Position numbers and translations under genes: made by a program. Shown here in pieces: positions 1-9,662 of a stretch of 64,000 bases of DNA. Numbering within the stretch: the stretch's first letter is position 1; every line of letters begins with the position of its first letter. The notes beneath the pieces are model-generated. The model saw only the letters and a program-made list of their open reading frames with translations. It ran no database searches and was not told where the DNA came from. The DNA comes from Rutidosis leptorrhynchoides (Eukaryota > Streptophyta > Magnoliopsida > Asterales > Asteraceae). The DNA lies in the NCBI RefSeq assembly GCF_046630445.1, contig NC_092333.1, forward strand, positions 187,281,001-187,345,000. Direction: 5' to 3'.

Positions 1-676
1 TAAGCATATATGAAAATGTTTACAAAGTTCATAAGCATTTATTTCAAATAACATGTCAAAATAATCATTACTAGCAATTAAACAAGTTTCAAATGGCATT
101 CATATCAAATTAATCAAGTTCATGAATTTTAGACTTGAAAAAGTCCACTTTAATTCTTAAAAATCATGTTTATGATCAAAGTTTGAATCATTTAGCTACC
201 TAAACATATTACACTACTTAATTTAGCAATAATTCATGACAAAAATCGGCCATAACTTGTTTATATCAAAAAGGCCCAAATTGCTCAAGAACACAAACCC
301 TAGATTTCCAAAATTTTTGATGTTTTTGGCTTCAAATCATGTTAAATAGCATCAATCTAGGTTATACATGCATAATATACTAACAATTTAACTATAATTA
401 CACTAGATATTAACAAAATTAAATTAGGTAAAATAATTGTAATTATCACAAATACTAGGAAATTTAAGAGTTTAGGGGTGAAATTTTTACCTTCTTGCTT
501 CCAAATCCGAATAAAGGCATGTTTATAGCGGATTGTAGTGACAAATTTTGTGAATTTTGGTTGAAAAATGATGATTTTAAGTAATGTTTTGGGAGTGTAT
601 TCGTGTATTTGTGTGTGTTATTGTGAGAAGACAGAGACCAGCTCGTGGCCTTTTGTTCATGACCTGTTTTTCTCCT

Positions 677-726
677 CCATGCGACCGCATGGTAAATAAA
701 GGTAAACCCCATGCGATCGCATGGGG
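677..726. promoter_or_regulatory. Paired palindromes, 32-bp centre spacing
   Basis: CCATGCGACCGCATGG (677-692) has one mismatched central pair. CCCCATGCGATCGCATGGGG (707-726) is a perfect 20-bp palindrome. Their centres are 32 bp apart. The same module recurs upstream of LTR TATA boxes and in Athila leaders elsewhere in the window. Function is unknown; position suggests promoter-proximal protein binding. Confidence 0.6.
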
Positions 727-787
727 TTCCTATTTTTTTTATATACTTTAGATCAATAAAATTAAAAATAATGATAATAAAATTTCT

Positions 788-1231
788 CGTCCCGCCCTTA
801 GGTAAAGCAATTTCGGTTCAACGACCTAGTCTTCAACTCACGACGAATTTTTAGAAATCATATTTTTAACTTAATGAAATAAAGTACATTTTTATTTTTA
901 AATTCACACCAAATTTAAAATGCATAAAATTAAAAATTCATATTAATATCATTAATATTTTTTTACATTAATTTTACAAACTTATATTGAAAATATTAAT
1001 TTTTAAAATATTTAATAACTTAAATATATTGATTTAAAAAGATTTACAATATTAATTTAATATTTATATATTAATTTTAAAAACAAGGTAAAAATAAAAT
1101 TAAAAATATTTTTGGTCTTTTATCCCACTTTAATCAATCAAATATTATCAAAAATATACGTCCCTCTTTTGGGTAAAGTGATTTCTATTCCATAACCTAG
1201 TTTTACTCATGACGAATTTTTGAAATATTTT
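788..1231. repeat. Diverged direct repeat in LTR U3
   Basis: Blocks 788-860 and 1159-1231 share an order of short motifs: CGTCCC, then TAGGTAAAG or GGGTAAAG, then CCTAGT, then CACGACGAATTTTT or CATGACGAATTTTT. The intervening sequence is AT-rich. This looks like an old tandem duplication inside the U3 of the left LTR fragment. Confidence 0.5.
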
Positions 1232-1440
1232 GGGTTGATTGATTAAAGATATTTATACCTTAAGAATAAACGCTAAATTTCGCAGTGATGTAATAAATTT
1301 TTGTATGATATCAATAATTTCGGTTTCGCATACCTAATTTTATTGAATACCAATTTAATACTTTATAGCGAACGATTCAGCGTTTATTATCAAAAGGTTA
1401 AAAGCAGTAAAATAAAAAAAATAAAAACTGTACATACTTA

Positions 1441-1893
1441 CCTGTGAGATAGAATTCTCAGAGACCTGCTTTAGCCGACTCATAAGAGAGTCGTGTGATT
1501 TGGTTTTCCATAGCTACATAAGCGTAACCTCGATTTTTCAATATCTTTTCTTCTAAACATATGAACAGTCCTTCTCTGCATAGAGTAACAAATTCAGTAT
1601 TTGAATATGTTTGATTGTTTGAACATTTACCTTCGCGTGGCCATTTTCTGCATTTATGACATCTTTCAAGGTGTCATGCTCTTCTTTTTGTTGCGGATTT
1701 TGATTTTCCTTTACCAAAATGTGTCTTATGGTGATCTTTCCTGAGTTCTTTCCTTACTTCGTCACATCTGCCTCTTATTACTGACACCAGGTCACTCGGG
1801 AGTGTGTCATTATTACGTTTAGTAATCAAAGCATGTAGCATTAGACCATGGTTCAAATCAAAGGAATTCTTCATCTCGTAAAACCTAAAAAAA
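1441..1893 (-). pseudogene. Unrecognised reading-frame remnant with Cys cluster
   Basis: A minus-strand frame opens at 1874 and runs 66 codons to a stop at 1674. It continues in the same frame with a cysteine cluster (CHKCRKWPREGKC) and ends near a second stop by about 1455. The first part is basic near its end (HFGKGKSKSATKRR). A pyrimidine-rich TTTTTTTTAG acceptor-like site lies just before the start, and CAGGTAAG, a good 5' splice-site match, lies at the far end (about 1439-1446). The stretch could therefore be one exon-sized unit. It sits downstream of E0 pol in the position where some Athila elements carry an extra or env-like ORF, but I see no membrane segment and do not recognise the family. 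It may be a captured fragment. Confidence 0.3.
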
Positions 1894-2043
1894 ATAAAAA
1901 TTCAGAATGGGGGGAGAAGACTAGTTCTTTAGGGTCTGCTAGGGAAAGACCATTCGGATTCCATTCTCGGAAACTATACGAAAACAGAATATCTAACTCT
2001 AACAGAAACATATATTATTCTTAAAAGACTTGATTCTCCCCAC

Positions 2044-2840
2044 ACTTAGTTAGCTGTGGTGTCGAAATTGTGATTAACTTTGTTTTTAATTGGACTATCA
2101 ACAACTTGTATATCTCTGACTTTTACTTCAAGCCAATTGTTGATTTTCTCTGTAACTTTCACAAATTCAACTAACATTGCCTTTTCTTTAGGCGACAAAT
2201 TGGATACTAATCGGTTACATAACTTAAAGTTCCCCTTAATCCTAGCATCTTAACTCCGTTTATAAAGTTTCTTTGTTGAACTGTTGAAAACGGGTTCATC
2301 TAATTTCGTATCAACAACGGGGTTCTTTGTTATCAGGTCATCATTGGTTGTTGCTTCATCTTCCCCACACTTAGGCGTTTTTATTGGTTCAACAGTTTTG
2401 GTTGGTGGAGATCTAAACTTTCGGTTCACAAAGGTGACCGATTTGTCACCATCCCTTAGTGTCATTCTACCTTCTCTTACATCAATGAACGCCTAGGTGG
2501 TTGCTAAAAATGGGCAACCTAAAATTAGAGGAATATCAAGGTCTTCCTCCATATTAATAACTATAAAGTTTGCAACAAAGGTCAAACTTCTCACTTTAAC
2601 AAGTAAATTGTTTGTTATTCCAACCGGGTGTTTAATGGTTTGATCAAATAATTGAACACCTATTCTGGTTTGTCTTAATTTACCCACACTTAATCTTTTG
2701 TATAAGGAAAGAGGCATAACATTTGCACTTGCTCCTAAATCTGCGAGTCCATTATACATAGCACCATCGTTAAGCAAGCAAGAAATGATAAATTCACCTG
2801 GGTCTCCTACTTTAGTAAGTAGAGTTGGTTTGTTAACCTT
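2044..2840 (-). pseudogene. Second retropepsin-like domain after integrase, plus tail (E0)
   Basis: Continuing in the integrase frame is a full copy of an Athila-style aspartic protease fold: an active-site-like LADLGAS followed by VMPLSLYKRL, a middle section with TRIGVQLFDQ, and the closing PLILGCPFLATT near 2493. After one stop (2490-2492) the frame continues with MTLRDGDKSVTF. The regular protease of the same element (5690-8170) has the same landmarks in the same order, LADLGAS ... PLILGRPFL ... LTLSIEDESVTF, so this is a paralogue and not a misread. After another stop (2250-2252) the frame goes on for about 65 codons (for example NLSPKEKAMLVEFVKVTEKI) to about 2044; this tail is unrecognised. 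A second protease at the end of pol is not part of the standard Athila layout as I know it. Confidence 0.65.
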
Positions 2841-4349
2841 TTCCAAGTGATCTTTTCTTGGTTCTTTCACTTCTACTTGAACTTCTTGTTCACATTTTTC
2901 TTCGTTTCTTGGAATGGGAGGTTTGTATAGGAATTCTTCTTCATCACTCCAATTTGAAGCTTCCTCGTCTTCCAATTTTGGTTTTTCATATGTTGTTGAT
3001 AACATATTTATGTTTTCATTCTGAAGGTTTTCTTGGGTGGTGAAATTATGATTGACTTCATTATCAACTTCCATTGGACCATGTATGTAATGTTTAAATC
3101 TGTGACCATTAACTTTAAATTCAATCCCATTTGAATTTATTAACTCTATTGTTCCATATGGGAAAACTCTTTTGACTATGAATGGTCCAGACCATCTTGA
3201 TTTCAATTTTCCAGAAAATAGCTTGAATCGTGAATTGAAAAGAAGAACTCTGTCTCCTTCTTTAAATTCTTTTGAACTTCTGATTCTTTTATCATGCCAT
3301 TTCTTCGTTCTTTCTTTATAGATTAACGAATTTTCATATGCTTCATGTCTTAATTCTTCTAATTCGTTTAGTTGACTTAATCGTAGACGTCCAGCTCCAT
3401 GTAAATCAAGATTACATGTCTTCAAAGCCCAAAATACTTTGTGCTCAATTTTTACTGGAAGGTGACATGCTTTTCCGTAAATGAGTTTAAAAGGTGTGGT
3501 TCCAATTGGAGTTTTGTAGGCTGTTCTAAAAGCCCAGAGTGCATCCTCCAATTTCATGGATCATTCCTTCGGATTTGATCCTACAGTTTTCTCTAGAATA
3601 CGTTTTAATGCTCGGTTGGTATTTTCAACTTGTCCACTTGTTTGTGGATGATAGGCAGTGGAGATTTTATGAGTTACTCCATATCTTTTGAGAACTTTCT
3701 CAAGTTGATTATTACAAAAATGAGTACTCCGATCACTTATTAAAGCTTTCAGTGTTCTGAACCTTGCAAAAAGACGTTTTAAAAAGTTGACTACAACTCG
3801 TGCATCGTTAGTTGGGAGAGCTTGTGCTTCCGCCCATTTAGATACATAATCAATAGCAACGAGAATGTAGAGATTATTATGAGATTTTGGAAATGGACCC
3901 ATAAAGTCAATACCCCAAACGTCAAATACTTCACATACTTGAATGACATTTTGTGGCATTTCATCACGTTGACTTATTTTCCCGGCCCTTTGACAAGCAT
4001 CACATGATTTACAAAGAAGGTGTGCGTCTTTGAAAATTGTAGGCCAATAGAATCCAGCATCGTAAACTTTTCTTGCTGTGAGTTGAGGCCCATAATGCCC
4101 TCCTGTTGGTCCTGTGTGACAATGGTTTAAGATTTGACTGGCTTCATCCCCGAATACACATCGGCGTATTATTCCATCGGGACAACTTTTAGACAAATGT
4201 GGATCTTCCCAGAAATAGTGTTTTATATCACTAAAGAATTTCTTTCGTTTTTGGTATGACAACCCATTTTCAAGGAATCCACATACTAAGTAGTTTGCAT
4301 AGTCTGCAAACCATGGAATTTTATTATAATCTATCTTCAATAGATATTC
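2841..4349 (-). pseudogene. Athila integrase (E0)
   Basis: Integrase, which joins retroelement cDNA to host DNA. The zinc-binding part reads [12 protein letters not shown] with [11 protein letters not shown]. The catalytic core shows the first Asp in GIDFMGPFP, the second in ISDRSTHF and the Glu in GQVENTNR. The C-terminal part reads KLKSRWSGPFIVKRV, as in other Athila and Tat integrases. The frame is open from 4340 to 3561, then broken by one stop where a Trp is expected after NPKE, and open again from 3557. It lacks a chromodomain and instead runs through an acidic linker (LEDEEASNWSDEEEF) into the second protease-like domain. Confidence 0.85.
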
Positions 4350-5689
4350 ATCAAGAAAGTTATCTTGTATAGCCGATTCATTTAGAACTTCTAATTCAGG
4401 ATTTTTAAGATGAGAAAGATGATCAGCGGCGAGATTTTCTGCTCCCTTTTTATATCGGATTTCAATATCGAACTCTTGTAAGAGTAAGATTCAATGGATT
4501 AATCGTGGTTTGGCATCTTGTTTTGAAAATAAATATCTAAGTGCAGAATGGTCAGTATAGACCACCGTTTTAGCTAGAACGAGATATGAACGAAATTTGT
4601 CAAAAGCAAAGACAATAGCAAGGAGTTCTTTTTCAGTAGTTATGTAATTCATTTGTGCTCCTTGTAACGTTTTACTAGCGTAATAAATAGGTTGAAATCG
4701 TTTTTCAATCCTTTGTCTTAAAACGGCTCCCATTGCAAAATCACTTGCATCGCACATGAGTTCAAATGGTAGATTCCAATTTGGAGTTATCATGATCGGC
4801 ACATTAATGAGTTTCTCTTTAAGAATATTAAAAGATTTAATACATTCATCTGAAAAGATGAATGGAGCATCCTTTTCTAGGAGTTTATTCATAGGAGTGG
4901 CAATTTTAGAAAAATCTTTTATGAAACGTCGGTAAAAACCGGCATGCCCTAGAAAACTCCTAACTCCTCTAACATTGGTGGGATGTGGAAGTTTAGCAAT
5001 TACATCTACTTTAGCTCTACCCACTTCAATTCCTTCCTTTGAGATTTTGTGTCCAAGAACGATGCCTTCTTTAACCATGAAATGTCATTTCTCCCAATTA
5101 AGAACTAGATTTGATTGTTCGCATCTAATAAGCATTCGTTCAAGATTAATTAGACATGATTCAAATGTATCATCGAAGACTGAAAAGTCATCCATGAAAA
5201 CTTCCATGCATTCTTCTATCATGTCGTGAAATATCGCCATCATGCACCTTTGAAAGGTTGCAGGAGAGTTGCATAGTCCAAATGGCATGCGTTTGTAAGC
5301 AAAAGTACCATAAGGGCACGTGAATGTGGTTTTCTCTTGGTCCTCGGGTGCTATTGGAATTTGAAAGTATCCGGAGAAACCGTCAAGAAAACAATAGTAA
5401 CTATTCCCAGCTAATCTTTCCAACATTTGATCAATGAAAGGTAAGGGAAAGTGATCTTTTCTGGTGGCATCGTTTAATTTTCTATAATCAATACAAACAC
5501 GCCATCCTGTTACAGTCCTAGTAGGAATAAGCTCATTTTTTTCATTTGTGATGACAGTCATGCCACCCTTCTCAGGTACGCATTGAACTGGGCTTACCCA
5601 TGGACTATCAGAGATTGGATAAATTAAACCTGCATCTAGTAGTTTAATAATTTCTTTTTAACAACATCTTGCATATTAGGATTTAGTCT
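4350..5689 (-). pseudogene. Athila reverse transcriptase and RNase H (E0)
   Basis: RT motifs are in order: CIDYRKLNDATRKDHFPLPF, the first catalytic Asp in FLDGFSGY, then PFGLCNSPATFQR and the FMDD box. The connection motif is [13 protein letters not shown]. RNase H follows with [20 protein letters not shown] and [10 protein letters not shown], and ends in the [11 protein letters not shown]-type tail. Lesions: a frameshift near 5650 separates it from the gag-protease frame; a TGA at 5082-5084 replaces a Cys codon; a TGA near 4491 replaces a Trp codon. The stop at 5690 is a CGA to TGA change. All pieces from 5561 downwards lie in one frame, so this is one gene broken by point mutations. Confidence 0.88.
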
Positions 5690-8170
5690 TCATTGGCGTT
5701 GCACATAGGATTTATGACCTTCTTCCATAAGGATTTTATGTGTGCAATACGAAGGACTTATGCCTTTAATGTCATGAATTTTCCATGCAATAGCTAGTTT
5801 ATGAGCTTTTAGCATAGAAATGAGTTGAGATTTTTTATTTTCCGTAAGAGAAGACGATATTATTACAGGTAATTCAGATTCACCATGTAAATAAGTGTAT
5901 TCCAAATGGTTTGGAAGTGGCTTTAACTCTAATATCGGTGGTTCTTCTTTCGATGATTTATATCGATATTTGTCTTCCTCTTTTAGCATTTGAATTTCTT
6001 CTGTTGTTGGTTCGTATTCATTAGCCATAAGTGTAGCTAACATTTCAGCTTCATCAATTGGTTCAGTTCCTTCTCCTAAAGAACATTCTCCTGTTCCTTG
6101 TAATTCTGGAAATTCTTCTAACATTTCTGCATGTGAATCTATAGTTTGAATATAATAACATGTATCATCTGCAGATTGCTGTTGTTGCATGGCTCTATCA
6201 ACAGAAAAGGTAACACTCTCGTCCTCTATACTTAGGGTAAGTTTCTTACCGAACACGTCTATTATTGCTTTAGCCGTGTTTAAAAATGGTCTTCCTAATA
6301 TGAGAGGAACTCGAGAATCTTCTTCCATGTCCAGAATAACAAAATCTACTAGAAATACTAAAGTACCAACTTTAACTAGCATGTTTTCCATTATCCCTCT
6401 AGGATATTTTACTGATCGATCGACTAGTTGTATGCTTATTCTTGTTGGTTTCAATTCTCCAAGGTCTAGTTTAGCGTATAGTGAATACGGCATTAAATTT
6501 ATACTAGCACCTAAGTCTGCCAATGCTTCTATTGAACTAAGACTATCCAAAAAATATGGAATTGTGAAACTTCCTGGATCAGAGAGTTTTTCTGGTATCT
6601 TATTCAACAGTACTGCAGAATAATTAGCATTCATAGTAACAGCCGAGAGTTCTTCCATTTTCTTTCTATTTGTAATTAGATCTTTCAAGAATTTAGCATA
6701 TCTAGGCATTCCTGAAATCACATCAATGAAAAGAAGATTAACATTTATTTGTTTAAACATATCCAAGAATTTGGATTGCTCGGCTTCAAGTCTTTCTTTT
6801 CTCATTTTACTCGGGTAAGGAAGTGGTGGTTGGTATGGTTTAACATAAGGTTTAACCTTAACTGTGTTATCTTCATTAACCTTTTCAACAACCGGTTCTT
6901 TTTCCTTATCTTGCTCAGGTTTTTGTTCTTTTGGAGTAGGAATAGAGTCATCAGAAATTACAGGTATTTCAGGTGGTTTAAATGTAATACCACTTCTCGT
7001 GGTAATGGCTTTAGCTGTTTCATTCCGGGGGTTAGCATTTGTATCTCTAGGTAGACTTCCCGGTTTTCTTTCACCTATCAACCTTGCTAGGTTACTCACT
7101 TCTTGTTCCAGATTTTGAATAGAAGATTGTTGATTTCTAAATGCTTGAGCATTTTGTTCATTGGTTTGTTTCTGAGATGTGAAAAATTGAGTTTGAGATT
7201 CAACTAGCTTCGACATCATATCTTCTAAATTTGGCTTTTTATCATCGGTTTGTGGTGATTTATTTTGAAAAATAGGTCTTTGCTGATTGTAAGTATTATT
7301 GGATACTTGTTGATTGCTAGGACCTTGTTGGTTGTTGTATGGAATATTTCGGTTATAATTCTGATTTTGATTATAGATTGGTCTTGGTGGTTGATAATTA
7401 TTTTGATAATTATTACCAGGCCTTTGGTTCATGTATGAAACATTCTCTCTTTGTTCCATTGTTTGTTCAATACTGAGACAATCTTTTCTCAAATGTGTTC
7501 CTCCACACTGCTCACAACTAATTCGTATTGAGTGAATATCTTTAGTCATCTTTTCCATTCTTCTCTCGACAGCATCTATCTTTGCGAAAATGGAATCAAA
7601 GTCATGGCTAGAATCGGCTCTAGCTGCTTTACATGATCTAACGATATCTTTTTCTTGGTGCCACTCATGTGAGTGGGAAGCAGTGTTATCAATAATTTTG
7701 TAAGCTTCAGTTGCGGTTTTCTTCATAATGGAACCATCAGCTGCTATATCGATGTATTTTCTTGTAGTGATGTCACATCCTTGGTAGAATATTTGATAAG
7801 TGTCTAAACCATGTTGCGGACATCCTCTTAACAACTTTCCAAATCTTGTCCATGCTTCATATAGAGTTTCATTTGGCTTTTGTGTGAACGTAACAATTTC
7901 TCCTTGAAGTCTCACGGCTTTAGATGCCGGAAAGAATTGTTTAAGAAATTTTTCAACTAAAACATCCCATGTATCAATCGCCCCTTCAGGTAACGATTCT
8001 AACCAATCTTTGGCTTCTCCCTTTAAAGTCCAGGGAAATAACATGAGATAGAACTGTTCATCCTCCACTTCTCGGATTTTAAATAGAGTACAGATCATAT
8101 TAAAGGTACGAAGATGTTCGTTTAGATCTTCCTTCGGCGCACCACTAAATTGGCATTGATTAGTCACCAT
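5690..8170 (-). CDS. gag-pro: Athila Gag-protease, 826-codon open frame (E0)
   Basis: Gag builds the virus-like particle and binds the RNA; the protease matures the polyprotein. The capsid-like region is about residues 1-175 (WLESLPEGAI, FLKQFFPASK, YEAWTRFGKLL). A zinc knuckle has C219, C222, H226 and C231. A Gln/Asn-rich linker (about 250-310) follows, with a coiled-coil-like stretch near 320-365. The protease spans about 531-655, with DLG at 552-554 in place of the DTG/DSG seen in most retropepsins; DLGAS is usual for Athila. The natural start is upstream: the frame continues in phase past one TAA at 8180-8182 into 8180-8593. It ends at a CGA to TGA stop at 5690-5692, followed by the RT in another frame. 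Confidence 0.88.
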   Translation of the reverse strand: MVTNQCQFSGAPKEDLNEHLRTFNMICTLFKIREVEDEQFYLMLFPWTLKGEAKDWLESLPEGAIDTWDVLVEKFLKQFFPASKAVRLQGEIVTFTQKPNETLYEAWTRFGKLLRGCPQHGLDTYQIFYQGCDITTRKYIDIAADGSIMKKTATEAYKIIDNTASHSHEWHQEKDIVRSCKAARADSSHDFDSIFAKIDAVERRMEKMTKDIHSIRISCEQCGGTHLRKDCLSIEQTMEQRENVSYMNQRPGNNYQNNYQPPRPIYNQNQNYNRNIPYNNQQGPSNQQVSNNTYNQQRPIFQNKSPQTDDKKPNLEDMMSKLVESQTQFFTSQKQTNEQNAQAFRNQQSSIQNLEQEVSNLARLIGERKPGSLPRDTNANPRNETAKAITTRSGITFKPPEIPVISDDSIPTPKEQKPEQDKEKEPVVEKVNEDNTVKVKPYVKPYQPPLPYPSKMRKERLEAEQSKFLDMFKQINVNLLFIDVISGMPRYAKFLKDLITNRKKMEELSAVTMNANYSAVLLNKIPEKLSDPGSFTIPYFLDSLSSIEALADLGASINLMPYSLYAKLDLGELKPTRISIQLVDRSVKYPRGIMENMLVKVGTLVFLVDFVILDMEEDSRVPLILGRPFLNTAKAIIDVFGKKLTLSIEDESVTFSVDRAMQQQQSADDTCYYIQTIDSHAEMLEEFPELQGTGECSLGEGTEPIDEAEMLATLMANEYEPTTEEIQMLKEEDKYRYKSSKEEPPILELKPLPNHLEYTYLHGESELPVIISSSLTENKKSQLISMLKAHKLAIAWKIHDIKGISPSYCTHKILMEEGHKSYVQRQ

Positions 8171-8179
8171 ATGTAGGAT

Positions 8180-8593
8180 TTATCCTTTGATTTCATAATC
8201 TGGCGCATTAATGTCTGGTTGAGTAATTGCATGACCTTGGCCAGTGCGTTTAGCTCTCATTCGGTCTTCCATACTTAGAGGTTCCAGATTTTCCATTATT
8301 GAATTTGTTGAATCTGAATCACTAAGGGATTCTGATTTAATGGTTTCTTCCTCGACAATCTCTGGATGAGTGATTAGTGGTTCAGGATCTCTGAATTGTC
8401 CCTGAATATCCTCCGGATTCTCAATTGTGAGGTCGAGTTCAAAAAATGGATTATCGGAAATTTGAATTGAAGTACTTGGTCGACTTGACGACGATTCTAA
8501 AGAAAAATCAACGGTGACAATATTGGCTAGATGTCTTGATCGAGTTACAGGTGGTGAACGTATAAAAGGTTGAGAACGTTTTGCTCGGTGCAT
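8180..8593 (-). pseudogene. Gag N-terminal extension, cut by TAA (E0)
   Basis: 137 codons, beginning MHRAKRSQP, basic at first (RSPPVTRSRHLA), then acidic and Ser-rich (SLSDSDSTNSIMENLEPLSMEDRM). It is in the same frame as the Gag-protease ORF that restarts at 8170, so the TAA at 8180-8182 is a single lesion inside one gag gene. The start codon lies about 10 bp after an acceptor-like TATTCAG conserved in E2 and E5, which hints at a spliced leader. Confidence 0.7.
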
Positions 8594-9637
8594 TCACTGA
8601 ATATCCTATTAGCTATAAAAGATAAAAATTATATAAGTTATCAAATTAATAGACTTTTCTGATTTTGCCCACGTTTTGAATAGCCAATAGATGCAGCAGG
8701 TAGCCAGGACCCTTTAAATCGAAAGCCCACAACTCGCCACTAACAAATCCAACTATTACTACGAATCAGAAAATTTTGGATGTCTATCAATTTAACCGCT
8801 TAAAATAATTTTTCGTTTTGAAATTTTAGAGAAGAAATAGAAAAAATTCTTAGTCCTAAAAACTAGAGCGTCGAGTAATAAGAAAGAAAAAGAGTGCGTC
8901 GAAAAATGAACAGTCGAAAAATAAAAATAAGAGAATAAAGCGTCGAAATTTAGAATTCTAAAAACTTAATATTAAAAGTTGCGTCTAAAGGTATTAAAGC
9001 TTAAAAGGAATTCTATATCCAAAACAGCAATAACTTAAAAAGTACTAAAATCTTAAAACGACGTCACAAAATTCTAAAGCACCTAAATCTTAGTCTAAAG
9101 AAAAAGTACTTAAGGGATTTTACAGCAAAGTCTAGAAATCTAGAAATAAAAATGGCTACGGCAAAATACTAGATTAAAAACTAATTACAAACGATAAAAA
9201 TACAAATATTACGAATAAAAAGATATAAAATATAAAAAAAACTTAAAGTTGTAAAAAAATACAATTTTGATAAATATATTATTTTTATATTATTATTTTA
9301 TAAAAGTATTAAGTTTATATAATAAATAAAAATATTAAAACTTAATAATACTAAATATAAATTGAAACTAAAATTTAAAAACTAATTAAATATCTAAACC
9401 CTAATTAGGGTTAATAATAATAGTAATAATAAATAAAACTTACGCGTAATAAATGCTGTCTTAGGTTTGTGGCCTGTCACAGTCAGTCATGCGACCGCAT
9501 GAAATTAAGGCGTCCAACTCATGCGATCGCATGGGCCTGGATTTCAAATTAGTTCTTGGGCTGCTACAGTATTGTGGCCCGAGAACTTTTTATATATTTT
9601 TTTTATTATAGCGTTTCGCTTTCGGCGTTTAAGATGT
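8594..9637 (-). other. Leader between primer site and gag (E0)
   Basis: AT-rich, no long frame. Two parts are shared with E2 and E5: a block of about 100 bp (8651-8750) next to gag, and a palindrome pair (9488-9533) next to the primer site. The rest drifts but keeps phrases such as AATTCTATATCC and CTAAAGCGCCTAAATC seen in all three elements. A packaging signal would be expected here. Confidence 0.7.
9488..9533. promoter_or_regulatory. Paired palindromes in Athila leader (E0)
   Basis: CATGCGACCGCATG (9488-9501, one mismatched central pair) and CATGCGATCGCATG (9520-9533, perfect), centres 32 bp apart. It lies about 110-150 bp downstream of the primer site on the minus strand. Confidence 0.6.
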
Positions 9638-9640
9638 CCC

Positions 9641-9653
9641 TGGCAGCGGCGCC
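9641..9653 (-). other. Primer binding site, tRNA-Asp type (E0)
   Basis: Minus strand TGGCGCCGCTGCC, close to the complement of the 3' end of plant tRNA-Asp, as used by Athila elements. It lies 9 bp from the LTR end at 9663. Confidence 0.85.
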
Positions 9654-9662
9654 AAAAATACT

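Larger units (their letters stand above)
1..1434 (-). mobile_element. LTR fragment, unassigned Ty3/Gypsy-type element
   Basis: AT-rich and non-coding. The pattern matches the R/U5 and U3 of the other LTRs here read on the minus strand: a palindrome pair (677-726), then a CA-rich transcribed-looking stretch, then a donor-like GGTAAAA near 487. Two diverged blocks about 370 bp apart (788-860 and 1159-1231) lie on the U3 side. A possible LTR start is the TGTACAG read on the minus strand from 1434. It does not match the E0 LTR, so it is not E0's own 3' LTR. The left end is outside the window. Confidence 0.4.

Noticed and set aside
677-723. CRISPR-like repeat-spacer pattern in the palindrome pairs
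   Set aside because: Only two units per site, in plant LTRs, with no cas genes. Spacing and palindromes are real but this is not a CRISPR array.
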